A DNA stretch of 64,000 bases from Alligator mississippiensis (GCF_030867095.1 NC_081832.1:60559444-60623443); one strand, 5' to 3'. Positions 9,011 through 22,400 are shown, counted from the first letter of the stretch. Notes: generated by a model not told the origin, from the sequence alone. Numbers and translations: made by a program.

Positions 9011-10848
9011 CATCTGGAAGAAGTGCACAGCAGCTCCTCACCGCCCTGTATGCAAGCAGCTGGCAGGTCCCTGTCCCCGAAGTCCCTTGCTAAGACTCAC
9101 TTCTGCTGGGAAGCTCATCAGCCGCCTGGGCACTGGGGGGTCACGCACCCAGCGGGGTCAGTGACAACCACAAGCCCCCCGGGCAGCTCCTCCACCCAGC
9201 GCCGCGCCGCAGCGGAGCCAGGGCCGATAAACTTCCATTTCAGAGCCAGGAGCTGGGCACCCTGCCACGTCGGCCCAGCAGGTAGGGGACTTAGGAGCCG
9301 CTTGAAGCCACACAAAACAAAGCAGCGCTGCTAGCTGAAGAGGAGGAAGCTCCGCCGCCTGCTCCAAGCTGCTGCTGCGGTGCCACACTCGTGCCAGGAT
9401 GCAAGCGATAAGTAGGCAGGACTGCTGCTGTTCCACTCCCAAGGAGGCTGTTTGCTATTTGATTTAGAGCAGGTGTCGCCAGCCTGTGGCATGGGCAGAT
9501 TGGGGAGGGGACAGGAAGCATGGTGGCAGATAGGGCCTGGAGCAGAAAAGTAAGCATCTGATGAGGCAGGCAGCAGAAAGCGGAGCAGTGGCTTAATCAG
9601 GAAGCATAGCACAGGGAGCAGAAAACTGAGGAGGAGCTGGGGTAAGGGAAAGGGACTGGAATGGTGCATTTGCAAGCTGTAAATTTGGCAATTCTACTTC
9701 AACAGCTCCCATTTCAGGCTGGTATTTGGGAAACACTTTTTTACTGAACATTTACTGATCCAGTTTTATCCTTGCACCCAGGCCTCTAGACCTAAGCATT
9801 CACTTCCTGCTGCTGGTTCCGCACATGTGAACAGAAGCATGTACAGCCCCTGCAGGCACCCAGCTGATACTGTGTGTTTGGGGGAAAGAACTGGGGTCCC
9901 CACAATGCGAGTGGCTTCTGCAAAGGTAGGGCAGTGTTGCCACTGTTGCTTGACAGCTAGACTTTGTGGAACTGCCTTGCATGTAAAAACTGGGATGTTG
10001 CCTCTAATGAATAAACCGGAAAGGTCCCTTTAGTTGAGAAGTGCAGATGAATATTCAGCCCTGCAAGAGAAACAAGAAAGACTGAACCCGCTGACATAAA
10101 GCAAGGGTATCAGCAAGCCAACATCAGAAATGGAGGGAAAGATGATCTCATGTTGCATTGACCTCTGAGTGAGATGGAAATGCAAGTCAGTTACTCTGAG
10201 GCAGCTAGAGACAGCCTGCTCTCCTTCCTAGCAAAGAAAAAGACCCCAAACCACTTTTGAATACTCAAGGGTTTCTGCCAGAGGGCGATGCTGAATAGGA
10301 AAGTTATCTGAAACGAGTCACCAGTAAGGAGTATACCACTAGAACCTGCTGTACACAAAAAGGGAAAAATGCAGCACAGCAAAACTCTGAAACCAGATCT
10401 GTCTAATGGAGGTATTCAAGTGCATCAGACATTACACATAAGAACAGAGCGCTATGCAGTGAAGCATTGAAAATGCTCCAAAATGACCTAGTGCTAGCGC
10501 AGGGCATTCTTCCACACAAAAGGCTGATAGGGGCCCCCTTTAGGGAAGTCAAATGCAGCTGATGAAACACTGGATAGTTACGACGGCATCACATCGGATG
10601 GCTGGCAATAATGCAGACTCTTCACAACATACCTGTGGGAGTATGAGAACCTATGCGCACATGCGTAGTATTTCTTGGAGTTCAGCTAAGAAGTTGTTAA
10701 ACAAGACCTTGAAGAAAACCAGTGGCTTCAAATAGCAAGAACTAAAACAGCAAAAATTCTTTCAGCCTGCAGTATCATCCCATGTAAAATAGCATTCCCA
10801 ATGGGTAAAGCATTTCAGAAGACAAGAAAACCCCCTGTTAATGCAACT

Positions 10849-10854
10849 TTTATT
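10849..10854 (-). terminator. Candidate distal GRPEL2 polyadenylation signal
   Basis: AATAAA on the minus strand (GCTAATAAAAGTTGC), followed by a T-rich stretch. If used, the GRPEL2 3' UTR would be about 4.5 kb and include two MIRs and a MITE. An ATTAAA nearer the stop, around 15125, is a competing site. Confidence 0.35.
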
Positions 10855-11984
10855 AGCAAATGCACAGTATCTGAGCATCTAAAAAGAAGTCAGCACATTC
10901 CAGCATTAACTCAAATCTCACTGTCATCACGCCCTACACTGCACTCTGAATTTCCCTTTCATACAGTGAGAACCTTTGGGTACATAAAAGCACAGAAACA
11001 GGAAAACATAAAGTATGTACAGAAGGTTTCCTGCCAACTAAGAGGCCTACACTTTTTGGAGATTAGCAATGCTTTGTTCATTTGTCTTGGCAAGTGATAT
11101 CAAAACACCTTGTGCTTTAAAATAATAATAAAAAAATACTAAAATATTCACAATATAAACTTAAATACATTGCTTTTTGTTTTTCTTTTTTTAAAAAGCG
11201 TGTTAATAGCCATTGATTTATCACAGCTGTTCCAACAGAATCCCTGTTAATGAAGCACTAAGAACGCGATGTTCACATTTTGTACTGCATATGGTCGGAG
11301 TTTCACATGCTGCCACATTAGCATAATTGTGCCACTGCAAACCTTATGGCAGAGTTCAACTGCAATGTGCCCCACTGACAAGATGTGGCAGAGGCATGGG
11401 AAAAAAAATGCCAACATAAAAGAAGGCTGCCACAGACCTACCACTGAGGTCATTTCCACATATTAACACTACCATGGTGATGTGTAAATAGATGGCAATG
11501 ACTACTGCTTTTGTGACACCTCCCTTCTCCACAAATAACTCTTTCTTAACACACACTTGCATTAACATGAGTCAATCATTGACTAAAGTGTCTGAAAAGA
11601 AAAAAGCTAATGGGTTAGATTCCTCTCTAGTGTAACACTGCAGCGTTACATGCCCAAGAAGAATCGGTCCCATTGTGCATAAGAGTGCAAGCTTTCTACA
11701 AACATGGAAGACAGCAAGAGGGCTGGACTTTCTAAAGGAGAATTTAACCCAGCCTAGGACAATCTTGGTAACACAAAGTATGAAATTTATATGGGTGCTC
11801 GAAAGCCAACAGGACCAAAGTTAACCTCAGATGTTGAACTGCAGTGCAACTCAGGAGACTGGCCCCTTGAGTTTTGCTTAATTGCATTCTCACATTGGGA
11901 TTAAAACACAGCGGAAGATGAGATGGTGATAATATCTTTGCCTCTCTCCAGCACATTTCATTAAAGGAAATCAAAGCCCTCTGC

Positions 11985-12175
11985 ACACATTCTATTAATC
12001 CTCACAGCAGCCCTTTAAGGTAGGCCCAATATTGGAGACGTTTTACACCTAAAAAACCCGAGGCACAAACTGAGGAAATAACTTTCATAATGGTGTTTGG
12101 TGAAGAGTCAGAAACAGAGCACAGAAACCTTACTGCCAGGTTCCTGATTAGCCACAAGACATAGTGCCTTCATGA
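11985..12175 (+). repeat. MIR SINE fragment
   Basis: It follows the MIR order: TTAATCCTCACAGCAGCCCT, TAAGGTAGGCCCAATATT, a TTTTACA stretch, CCCGAGGCACAAACTGAGG, AATAACTT and a GGTTCCTGATTAG tail. The divergence is high, as expected for this ancient amniote family. Confidence 0.8.
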
Positions 12176-13506
12176 AACAGGTCCCAGAGAAAGAGAAGCC
12201 TATGTGGACCTCTCTCTCTCTCAAAATAAATCCTCACCATTGTGATTAAACAACAGGCCTTAGATTTACCAAGAAGCACTAATTACTAGGGTCAAGATCT
12301 CAAGATTCTGATTAGTTAGAAGTGCACCATCACATTCTGAAACATCTTTTCTAATTCAGAGTCAAATAGCTCTGAATCAGTCCTAAATCATTGCTTAAGG
12401 CAGCTTTGTGCTAACCAAATGAGAAGAGACATGCCCATCCTTCACAGCCTTTTGGAATAAAAGGCACTGAACTTAATATGCTCTCTATATATTCTTCTCT
12501 CATTAAAGACTGTTGGCAGCACTAAGTTGAGGGAAGGCATAGTCTTGAGGTCCATCACAAAGGCAGAGAACACAAGGCTGCAAAGGAATGGGAAAGGAGT
12601 GCTTTCTTTTAAGCAGGTGCTGGCATCCCACTAAACATGGTTTTTGGAAGCAGACCCCAAACACTTGCCAAGTCATAAATTTGGCCTGAAAAATTGAGGG
12701 GGCAAGAACTCATTCCTTAGCAAGAAGCACTGTAAACACAATTCCCCTCCTCACTTAAAAAGCAGACTTGAGCTTGAGGCTGGATGTCACCACCTCCTAT
12801 GTTACTTCTCTTACTTGTTAAATGGAGTTTGAGTTCAGATTTAGCTCAGAGATAGGTACAGATGCTAGCATCTAAAATCTAATACAGGGAATGAACAGAT
12901 GACTCCTGCTTCCAGTTTAGCCAAAGGGTTCACAAAAGGATTACCCTCATCAGAGATCCAGGGGGAAATGCTTCTGCCCTAAGACCTTTCACTACATGGT
13001 GCCAGTTAACTTGTCTTCAGCTGAGGGGATCCCTCCAGGCCAGCACCCACTTTTATGCTGCTTCTCTTCACTTTCTGGTCACTGTTGCTGAAATTGGTTC
13101 AAGGACACTTGGGACTTTCACTTAAGATAGGTTTGCTCCTTTCTAAAAAAAAAATTAAAAAAGGCCTAGATTTGGTACCTAGACAGCCAAGCAGCAGTTG
13201 TCCCTGAACTGAAATGGGAAGTCAGTGTTACGTGTGTATCAATTAGATCAGATCACCCAGTTCAGGTGTTGGAGTCACCAGCATCTACTGGATGTCATTA
13301 AGGGTGCTTGTAAGCTACAGCAAAGAATCCAGGGGTACTTTCTCTTGAAAGTACAAGTTCCTTTAAGAACAGACCTACAGACTTTAGAACAGTCCCAGCA
13401 AATCCCTACCAAGCATTATCCCAATTTTAACTCTGAAAGCAGGGGGGGTCTCAGGCATGAGCTAGAGAGCTAATATTGATCTGATAAAGTTTCAACTGGT
13501 AGCAGA

Positions 13507-14250
13507 GTTGTACTTGGTAGCCGTGCTGGTCTGAGACAAAAAGACATACAAAAAACTAGAACTCTTGGTTCCAAAATTATACCTTTTTTTTTTTCCGGTA
13601 GGGTCGGAAGGGACCCGAGCAGATCATCAAGTCCGATTCCCTGCCATGGCAGAAAAGAGTACTGGGGTCAAACGACCAGAGCGAGGTGTTCATCTAATCT
13701 CCTTAAAGACCCCCAGGGTAGGAGCCAGCACCACTTCCCTTGGAAGTTGGTTCCAGATCCTAGCCGCCCTGACAGTGAAGTAGCGGCTTCTGATGTCTAT
13801 CTAGTCTGAATCTACCCTCTGCCAGCTTGTGACCGTTATTTCTAGTCACTCCTGGTAGTGCTCGGGGGAACAGGGACTCTCCCAGTGCCTGCTGGTCCCC
13901 TCTGACTAGTTTGTAACAGGCCAGTTTTACTAGACCAACTGGAAAATGGCAAGAAAATTGTCCTTTTCTGCAAGCTTTCGGGATCGAAGTCCCTTCGTTA
14001 GGCTCTGGGAAAAGTGTAGATGGTACAAGATGGTAAAAAGTCAGCTCCCTCTATGCAAAAATGAAGTTTATTTCCTACCTATGGGGACTTTTTATCATCT
14101 TGTACCATCTACACTTTTCCCCGTGCCTGACAAAAAGGGACTTTGTTCCTGAAAGCTTACAGAAAAGGACAATTTTCTTGCCATTTTCCAGTTGGTCTAA
14201 TAAAAGGTATCATTTTGGAATCAAGAGTTCTAGTTTTTTTTATATGTCTT
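13507..14250. mobile_element. Palindromic foldback MITE, split by a CR1
   Basis: Left-arm sequences such as CTAGAACTCTTGGTTCCAAA and GACCAACTGGAAAATGGCAA recur as reverse complements near 14165-14235. The arms also share the word TGTAGATGGTACAAGATG. The left arm is interrupted by a CR1 fragment. AACTGGTAGCAGA occurs directly at both edges (13494-13506 and 14251-14263), which looks like a 13-base target-site duplication. The head (GGTAGCCGTGCTGGTCTGAG) resembles palindromic MITEs common in crocodilians and turtles; the Chompy-type label is a guess. Confidence 0.78.
13595..13924 (-). mobile_element. CR1 LINE 3' fragment inside the MITE
   Basis: Read on the minus strand it gives the end of CR1 ORF2 (compare RNYFTVRAAR-like and GLPREVVLAPTLG-like text) and the terminal CR1 word GGGTCCCTTCCGACCCTA. 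It separates two halves of the MITE arm, so it inserted later. Confidence 0.85.
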
Positions 14251-14263
14251 AACTGGTAGCAGA

Positions 14264-14929
14264 TTTTTTTAAACTTAATTCCTATTCAAATACAGCTGCC
14301 CATGTTGCCCAAGAGACTGAGTCTTCGTGGCTGTGTCCAGACGAGTGTGGATGTGTGGTATGTGTTGCCACAGACCCATCTTTGGCACCACACACCACAC
14401 ATGCAGGTGTTCCCTGTGCTGCAACCTTGTAGCTGGGGGGGAAAGGGGGGGGTGTTGACCCCGAGATTTCCTGGGGTAAAAAAAACCCATGCTGAAAAAA
14501 GGAGAGGCATAGCATATGGTGGCAGCGTGCACGCCACCCAAAACCGGAGCCTGGCCAACCGGAGCCACACTCTAGCTGCCAGGGAGGCTTCCTGCTGTGG
14601 CTGCAGCTCCAGAAGGCCACAAGGATCCCAGGTAAGGCTGCTGGGGCCAGCACAGTTGCTGGCTCCAGTCTCCCCTACCCTACCTTGGGTTACCTGCTGT
14701 GTGTCACTGCTACTTGTCCCCAGCAAAACAAGTGCCTGTGCTCGTCTGGATGCAGCCCATGAGTTTAAAATTATCTTCAGAGACAGAGAGAGAAATCTGG
14801 CTGAAACCGGTATTTCAAGCATACAGCCTCTCAGATCCCCCTGCCTCTGGGAAGGGCATGAGATGCAACAAAAAAGATCTGATACTTGTTAGCATTTGGA
14901 GCTGGTTATCTCCTCAGTGCTTTCCAAGC
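14264..14929. other. Unclassified DNA in the proximal GRPEL2 3' flank
   Basis: It contains a G-rich patch around 14436-14455 and a small region of inverted GTGTGGT/ACCACAC words near 14350-14400, suggestive of another degraded foldback repeat. No exon or known family was recognised. Confidence 0.4.
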
Positions 14930-15085
14930 AGACAGCCTCACAATACTCTGTGAAATAGGTTAGTATATTTAACAGACAGGGTAAATGATGCACAGAGGTT
15001 AAATGATTCACCTAAGGCCACAGAAGGAGTCTGTGTCAGAGCTGAGATTAGAAGGCAGGAGGTTCCTGGCTCTTGGATCCTTTCT
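14930..15085 (+). repeat. MIR SINE fragment
   Basis: Typical MIR words occur in order: CTCACAATACTCTGTGAAAT, AGGTTAGTATATTTAACAGA, GATGCACAGAGGTTAAATGA, CACCTAAGGCCACAG, AGAGCTGAGATTAGAA and CAGGAGGTTCCTGGCTCTTG. Confidence 0.85.
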
Positions 15086-15400
15086 CTTTCTCTCTCTCCC
15101 CTCAACACTCCCTTCCCCATTCAATTTTTAATAGACTTAGACCAACAAGAGAAGGAGCTATGGTGCCACATACTTTTGACAAAGAGGACTCCCAATATTA
15201 TTTCACATGCTCAGAAAAGTACACTGGATAACTGAGTACCTTGGAATTAAAGCTAGGATGATGGCACACATTGTTAAGGAGCCAATATACAATAGAAACC
15301 TAACTTAATAAATAAGCATAGACATGCAGCCACAATTGCCACGGAGCAAAGAAGAGTCCTCAGCTCAAAAAGGTCCCAGACCACAAAGGACACACCCATA

Positions 15401-15756
15401 TCACGCCTGTGACTCGACTGCCACACCAACTAGTGCATGTCTGATGGTGCGGCCATGGAGCTTATAGCCATCCTGAGTCACTAGTGCCACCATGCCTGGC
15501 TGCATTCCCTCCGCCGGTACGTGGCAAACTATTTCATGGTCATATGGATCATATTTGTCACCAACAGGGTTCATCTTTTGAAGGCCATGTTTGGCAAACA
15601 CACTTTGCAATTTGGCCTCAATGAGAGACAGGCCTTCGCAGATCTTCTGGAGGGTTGGGTTGGGATCGCTGGGCTCTGTTTGCTCTGCAGCACTCTCTGT
15701 TGTCTTCTCCAAGATATCTGCTATCTCAACGAGGTCCCTGCAGAAACTCTGGATCC
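15401..15756 (-). CDS. GRPEL2: GRPEL2 exon 4, end of helix and beta-wing domain
   Basis: The acceptor is GTGTGTGCCTGCAG|GGATCC and the stop TGA is 15401-15403. It encodes about half of the protein, including the Hsp70-contacting beta domain. Confidence 0.96.
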
Positions 15757-18700
15757 CTGCAGGCACACACACAAATAGACAAGAGGTTAAGTAATATCAG
15801 TTCAGTGGCAGGAAGTGCAAGGCTACATCAGCCCTGGGCATGCTGCCACAGGACTCTGAAAGGTTTGAAAGGTTATGACCTCATGCTGAAAACTGCTGAT
15901 TTTGGAGCTGAAGGGACTCAATGTTACCTGAAATCATTCTGTATCTTCTCCAGCTGTTGGCTTTAGTATTGTATAATGCTGAAGAGGGAAAGACAAGACT
16001 CACAGAGACCACGATAATGAAGTGTATATACACCCAGCCAGATAAAAAGGTATGCTCAACACTCACATTTGGTAAGGCACAGATATTTTGTTTAAAAAAC
16101 CCTCCTAACCTAGGATGTTTCAAGTTAGAACTCAAGCAGCTACAGGGAAACAGGCACAGTGGAAGGATGAAACGTTTGTTGCCATTTAGGAAAGCTGGTT
16201 CAGTTTGCAAACATTCTGGGCAGCAGCATGCTCATCTCGCAAGATTGTTCTCAGGAATAAACCTGATGCAAGTACAGTACAAAAAACCTGGCCCTCGAAG
16301 TTGTCAGGCCTGTTAACTAATATAACAGCAAGGAATAAGATACCTGTTGGGAAAAACAGAAGAGAGCAGCAACAATTAAACAATCTACACCTGCACAGAC
16401 CAACCCATGTGTCTGTGAAGAAAGCCATGGGGTACAAGGCAAGAGTTGCACAGAAGCAGCCACGGATCCATCTAATCCAGCAGTCCATAGGGTTATCCCT
16501 TGCTTTACTGAATGCCACGTCTTCCACATTTAGCAGTTCCTAACATGAAGACCCTTTGCTAATGCCCTTATAATCTAAAAGGATACAGAAGTGCAAAAAG
16601 TTGAGCAGTTCAGTAGCAGCAACACCGTACATAGACCTGAATTCAGCACCATTTCAGAGCAGAGCAGATGAGCATGAAAGGAAAATACAGAAACTCTATT
16701 GCAAAAAAACTTTAATAACCCTCTGGCAAGTGTTAAGTAATGAGCAGGGATCCTGTTTGTCTCTATTTAAAAATCCAAAATTCTCTGATCAAAACCCCCA
16801 AATCCCCATTTTTCCACAATTAAAATGAAACACCATTACATATATAGGTATTGGTTGAACACAATGTTTTATTGATATATCTACAATTTTCAAGCAAATT
16901 GGAAGTCTACCAGTGCATTAATAACTATAATAAAATAAATTCTATATAACTATAAATTTGGGGATTTGATTTTTTTTTTTTTTTTTTAATCACAGAAAAC
17001 CAGAGCTCCCTATGCTCCATATGCTCACCAGGGTGCAGGTCCAGCTGTGGCTGTCCTCCCCACTGCTTTGTGGTGCTGAGCAGCCCTGATACGCCAGCGC
17101 CCCTCACTCCCAACCTGCAGCCCCTGTCCCCGCCAATGCCTTTCACTCCCAACCCACAGCCTCTGCCCCCAGCCCTGCTGGTACCCACCATTCCCGACCC
17201 GCTGCCTCCCATCCCCAGGCCTCCCAGAGTCTGGGGCAGGGTTGAGTGTGTGGGGCAAGGGGGGTGCCTGACTATAGGCAACACCATAAGTGATGTGTTG
17301 GGGGGGGGGAGGGGGAAATGAGGGGATACATGCCTCCTACCCCAGATCCGTGTGCCCACAGAGGGCACGGAGCTGCAGCCTGGCTAGATGGGCATGGGCA
17401 GAAGCCACTTCTGTGGCCCAATGGACAGGACCTGGGATGGGAGGCTGGAGTGGGGTGGCGAGACTCATTGCCACTGCAGCCGCCAGGACCCCACACCAGC
17501 CATGTGAGGAGTAACGAACCAGGCAGTGGGGAGAGATCAGGGACAGGAGGAGCTCCGCTGCCCTCACCTTCTCCTGTTACCAGCTGCTCACACACTGAAC
17601 CGTGGCTCTACTCGGCTGCCATGGCTTGGCCACGGCCACTGCTTCCCCCAGGCTGCCTATGCTGGCCCCCCCCCGACCTACCCTCTGAAGTAAAGCCATG
17701 GTGGTGCCTAGGCCACGGCAGGGGGTAGAGCCATGGCCTGGAGCATAAGCAGCTGGAGGAGGTGAGGGCAGTGCCACCTTCCCCCCCCGCCCCGGTCTGT
17801 GACTCCTCACACTGCTGGCAGCATGCCTAGTGCAGCGGTCCCAGCAGCAGCAACAAGTGTCACTGTCCCACTCTGCCAGGTCCCACCCACTGGACCATGG
17901 TGGCAGCTCCTGCCCATGCCTGTCTGACCAGGCTGTAGCCCCTTGCCCACTATGGATGTACAAATTTGACAAATCACTTATGCCCCCCGCCCCTTCATGT
18001 CACGCCTATGCCACACCCCCAACGACTTACCTGAAAGGAGCTACAGGAGCTGCTCTCTACCACGCTGCCTGGCTGCCATGTATGTGTGCGCATGCATATG
18101 CACATGGCCCCTGCCTATGATCACCCTCCTCCCACTCCCCACCAGCCCCAAGCAGCCGCTTGCAGGCTGGAACTCTGCCAGTTCAGCCTGCAAGGGGAAA
18201 TCCATGGTTTCCTGTATTTTTCCCCTTTAAAGGAAAAAATCTGTGTTTTTCCATGGCAAACAAAACACAGATCCCTGCTAATGAGAAAGCTAAAGGAAAC
18301 TTCTGAGACAATACTAGCCACAGAATATTTGGTTTTAATCAAAGATCAGTTGTGTTCTGGAGCTGCTATCATTCGATGTGAAAGGAGTTGGTGGATTCAG
18401 CCTGGTACCAAGTGGAGTGGTGTCTACGTCACATAACCACAAGGAGCATTCTTGATGACTGTCTAACCAGAAATGGGTCAGACTGAATGCACCATGGAGT
18501 CTAGACCATCTTCTCAGCCCTGGATGCAATGCTCCCACAGAAGGGCTAAGGCACATTGAAAGGGCAGGGAGGGGTGCTTATACTGCTATTCTCATGCGTA
18601 CCCACTCTATGGATAAATTACACATGCTCCGGGACTATCAATCCAGGCCGTTTCACCACTGCTACACTTACTCAAAATATTTCCAGGAAGAGCCTATCGA

Positions 18701-19412
18701 ATTTCAACTCAGGTTGTGCTACATCATTAATTTTAGTGTGGAGGGAATGGGATGGAAAGGAATTCAATACCGTAAGAGAGATCACAGCTCAATGCCATTG
18801 TAGAGAGCATGAAACAAACTCTAAGTGCCAATTCTCAGCTAGCGTAAATCACAATTTCAATTAAGCCAATGGAGTATGCTGATTTATAGAAGCAGAGCTG
18901 CTAATATTCATAGGGTGGAATGTTTACTATCGGGAATGACATTATAAAAGACTTTTGAAGAATCCATCACGGTGATAAACCCCTAGGGTGTGGTCAAATA
19001 TACAGAGGCAACAGCATGCAAACTCAGCCACTCAGCTCAGGCCAAATAAGGCCTTTACAAATGAAAAAGGCCAGGGAGAAGGGGAGAGTAGGTGATCAGC
19101 ACTTTCTTCTCTGGTACCTAACCGTGCTATGCCAGGCAAGCCATGCTGAGGCAGATGGAGCTGCTCAATTCTAGCTTTGCTCTGCTTACCAAACAGTTTG
19201 GCATCTTCCACAAATTTCTGGGTCCTCCTCCGGACATTTTCAGAATCCGCCAAGGCTTTTCGGTATCGTTCCTGCATGTACAGCAACAGGCAGAGGCATC
19301 AGACACGCCAAATGGACTTACTTATTGTAAGTTTGCTTTCCTCTATAGACTATTTAAAATGTATACCCTTCACAAGTTGCAAGCTCATGCTGGCCACCCA
19401 GGTCTCATTAAG

Positions 19413-19469
<57 letters not shown>

Positions 19470-22400
19470 CGCGCGCACACGCGCACACACACAGCCTTCA
19501 AATTGTCTGGCAGAAAGTGCTCCTCAGCAAAGTGGCAGAAGGACCCTGAGTAGGCTCAGCATCATCATGCAACAGACCACCAAGATGTTTTTCCATGATC
19601 AGGCTGTTGCTTTTCCATCATTTTATTTACAACACCTAGTTGACTCTTTCCTGGAGGTCTTAGCAATGAATCTGTAATCAGCTTATGTTGATAAATTACA
19701 CTACTGTCAGGGCAATCAATTTGTGAAAAGCCCTGTCTCAGTATCTTGCTTTCCTTTCACCTTGTTTATGTTTATGTAGTCACCACTACAACTACACCAA
19801 ATGTTAGCAAAGATGGGACTCCTATCATAGATGAACTCCCTCCTAAGGCCTAGTAGTCACCAAGCTAACAGGACCATCACGACTCCCAGAAGACAAAGAC
19901 AAAACGATTGCATCTCTTAACTGTGAAATGCTGAGACCAGAATCTCTTAATAAAGACCACTGTTTGTCATCCAGGATCACACTACATTTTCCAGTCAGTT
20001 TGGTTTCCTGCTTTCAGCAGCAGCCAACACCTGATGCTTAGGAGAACAGCAACTTTGCTAAATGTGCATTGTCTCCTAGTGTGCATGTTGTATCTGGTCA
20101 CCACCCTGTTACTTCTAAAAACCTGCATTTCAGTTGTGCTGTGTATACAGTATGGAGTTGGTGGAAATGTTTGGAATAGAATAGTAAAATGCAGAAGGAG
20201 AATAAGCCTTCCTACTTTTAAGGGACTAAGCCAAGGATGCAGTGATGCCTTGGCCAAGATGACACCAGCTACTGCAAACTCACCGTTAGGTCACGGACTT
20301 GTTCTTCTAGTTTGATGGCTTTGTGCTCTAGGGTGCACTCTGAAAGAGGATGCCTTGGCTCATCACAGGGATCTTCTGGGCCACACTCATCTCCAGTGCT
20401 CCTCTGCTGGGCTGCAGTGCTGAAGGCACACAGGGAACCTCTGAAACATGTCAATGGGACAGTGAGTTCTGGGTTACTTTCCTTTCTAACAGGAGAACAG
20501 ATATGGACAGCAGATGTTTTATTGTGCTACTTAAATATGGAATGGACACAGATCCAGCCTCAATGGGGATATATGAACTGGGTTCAAACTTAGTAAGCTG
20601 CATCTAGCTTGTATAATAAGCAGAAGTAATCTAGGTAGGTGAAGTGAACAACAAACCTTCAACCTACAACTTTACAAACTTATAACCACAAAAACCGTCA
20701 TATTAGTGCCACTAGTATCTTGTTCATACTCCCTTTCCTAACATGTTCTTAGTAGAAGTTGAGGAGAAAATATAAAGCACTCTTCTAAATGCACCTGCCC
20801 AGTTGCATCTCATTTATTTGGGTCCAACATTTGCTTCCAATTTCTCAGCCTGACTGAATTCAGTTGACTGTTTAAGAATCAAATTTATTTCTGACAATGA
20901 AATAAAGCAGCTTTTCCCAGCACAGGTGATTAAGTTGCAGTCATGAATGGGATGGTAAATTCTAATGGTAATTTTTGCATGGGAGCTCTTGATCATTCTT
21001 CAGATAACTAGCATTTCTGAATGCAATTGACATTATCAAGCCTATATGGGTGAGATCACTAAAGATGAATATACCTCCTCCGCTCCTGCTTGTAGGGAGG
21101 CAGTTAGGCGGGCCAAAGCTACCATGGAGCTGAGGATGGCAACCCAAGTAAAGGACAACAAGAAATTGTTTTTTAGATATATTGGGAGTAAAAGGAAGAC
21201 CCAGGGAGGAATAGGACCGCTGCTAAATGGGCAGAAACAATTGGTGACAGACAGGGGGGACAAGGCTGAACTCCTCAACGAGTTCTTTGCCTCAGTGTTC
21301 CTAAGTGAGGGGCACGACAAGTCTCTCACTGGGGTTGTAGAGAGGCAGCAGCAAGGCGCCAGACTTCCATACATAGATCCTGAGGTGGTGCAGAGTCACT
21401 TGGAAGAACTGGATGCCTTTAAGTCGGCAGGCCCGGATGAGCTCCATCCGAGGGTACTGAAGGCACTGGCCGACATCATTGCAGAGCCACTGGCGGGAAT
21501 ATTCGAACGCTCGTGGTGCACGGGCCAAGTCCCGGAGGACTGGAAAAGGGCTAACGTGGTCCCCATTTTCAAAAAGGGGAGGAAGGAGGACCCGGGCAAC
21601 TATAGGCCGGTCAGTCTCACCTCCATCCTTGGTAAAGTCTTTGAAAAAATTATCAAGGCTCACATTTGTGAGAGCCCGGCAGGGCAAATTATGCTGAGGG
21701 GAAACCAGCACGGGTTTGTGGCGGGCAGATCGTGCCTGACCAACCTAGTCTCTTTCTATGACCAGGTTACGAAACGCCTGGACACAGGAGAAGGGGTGGA
21801 TGTCGTATACTTAGACTTCAGGAAGGCCTTCGATACGGTATCCCACCCCATACTGGTGAACAAGTTAAGAGGCTGTGATGTGGATAACTGCACAGTCCGG
21901 TGGGTGGCGAATTGGCTAGAGGGTCGCACCCAAAGAGTCGTGGTAGATGGGTCGGTCTCGACCTGGAAGGGTGTGGGCAGTGGGGTCCCACAGGGTTCGG
22001 TCCTTGGACCGATACTCTTTAATGTCTTCATCAGTGACTTGGACGAGGGAGTGAAATGTACTCTGTCCAAGTTTGCAGATGACACAAAGCTATGGGGAGA
22101 AGTGGACACGCTGGAGGGCAGGGAACAGCTGCAGGCAGACCTGGATAGGTTGCACAAGTGGGCAGAAAACAACAGGATGCAGTTCAACAAGGAGAAATGC
22201 AAAGTGCTGCACCTAGGGAGGAAAAATGTCCAGCACACCTACAGCCTAGGGAATGACCTGCTGGGTGGCACAGAGGTGGAAAGGGATCTTGGAGTCCTAG
22301 TGGACTCCAAGATGAACATGAGCCGGCAGTGTGACGAAGCCATCAGAAAAGCCAATGGCACTTTATCGTGCATCAGCAGATGCATGACAAATAGGTCCAG

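Larger units (their letters stand above)
9011..13493. other. PCYOX1L-GRPEL2 intergenic DNA and probable distal GRPEL2 3' UTR
   Basis: No coding exon was recognised. The A+T-rich part from about 10800 to 13490 may belong to the GRPEL2 3' UTR if the poly(A) signal at 10849 is used. It includes a MIR at 11985-12175 and T-rich and A-rich runs near 11120-11195 and 13145-13160. Confidence 0.5.

Noticed and set aside
7928-9334. 468-codon open frame on the + strand opposite PCYOX1L exons 1-2
   Set aside because: It is Pro/Ala/Arg-rich low-complexity text produced by the CpG island and crosses PCYOX1L exon borders; the antisense gene explains the sequence fully.
16967-16990. T run as a possible retroposon tail
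   Set aside because: No element body or target duplication could be traced next to it, so only a simple run is claimed.
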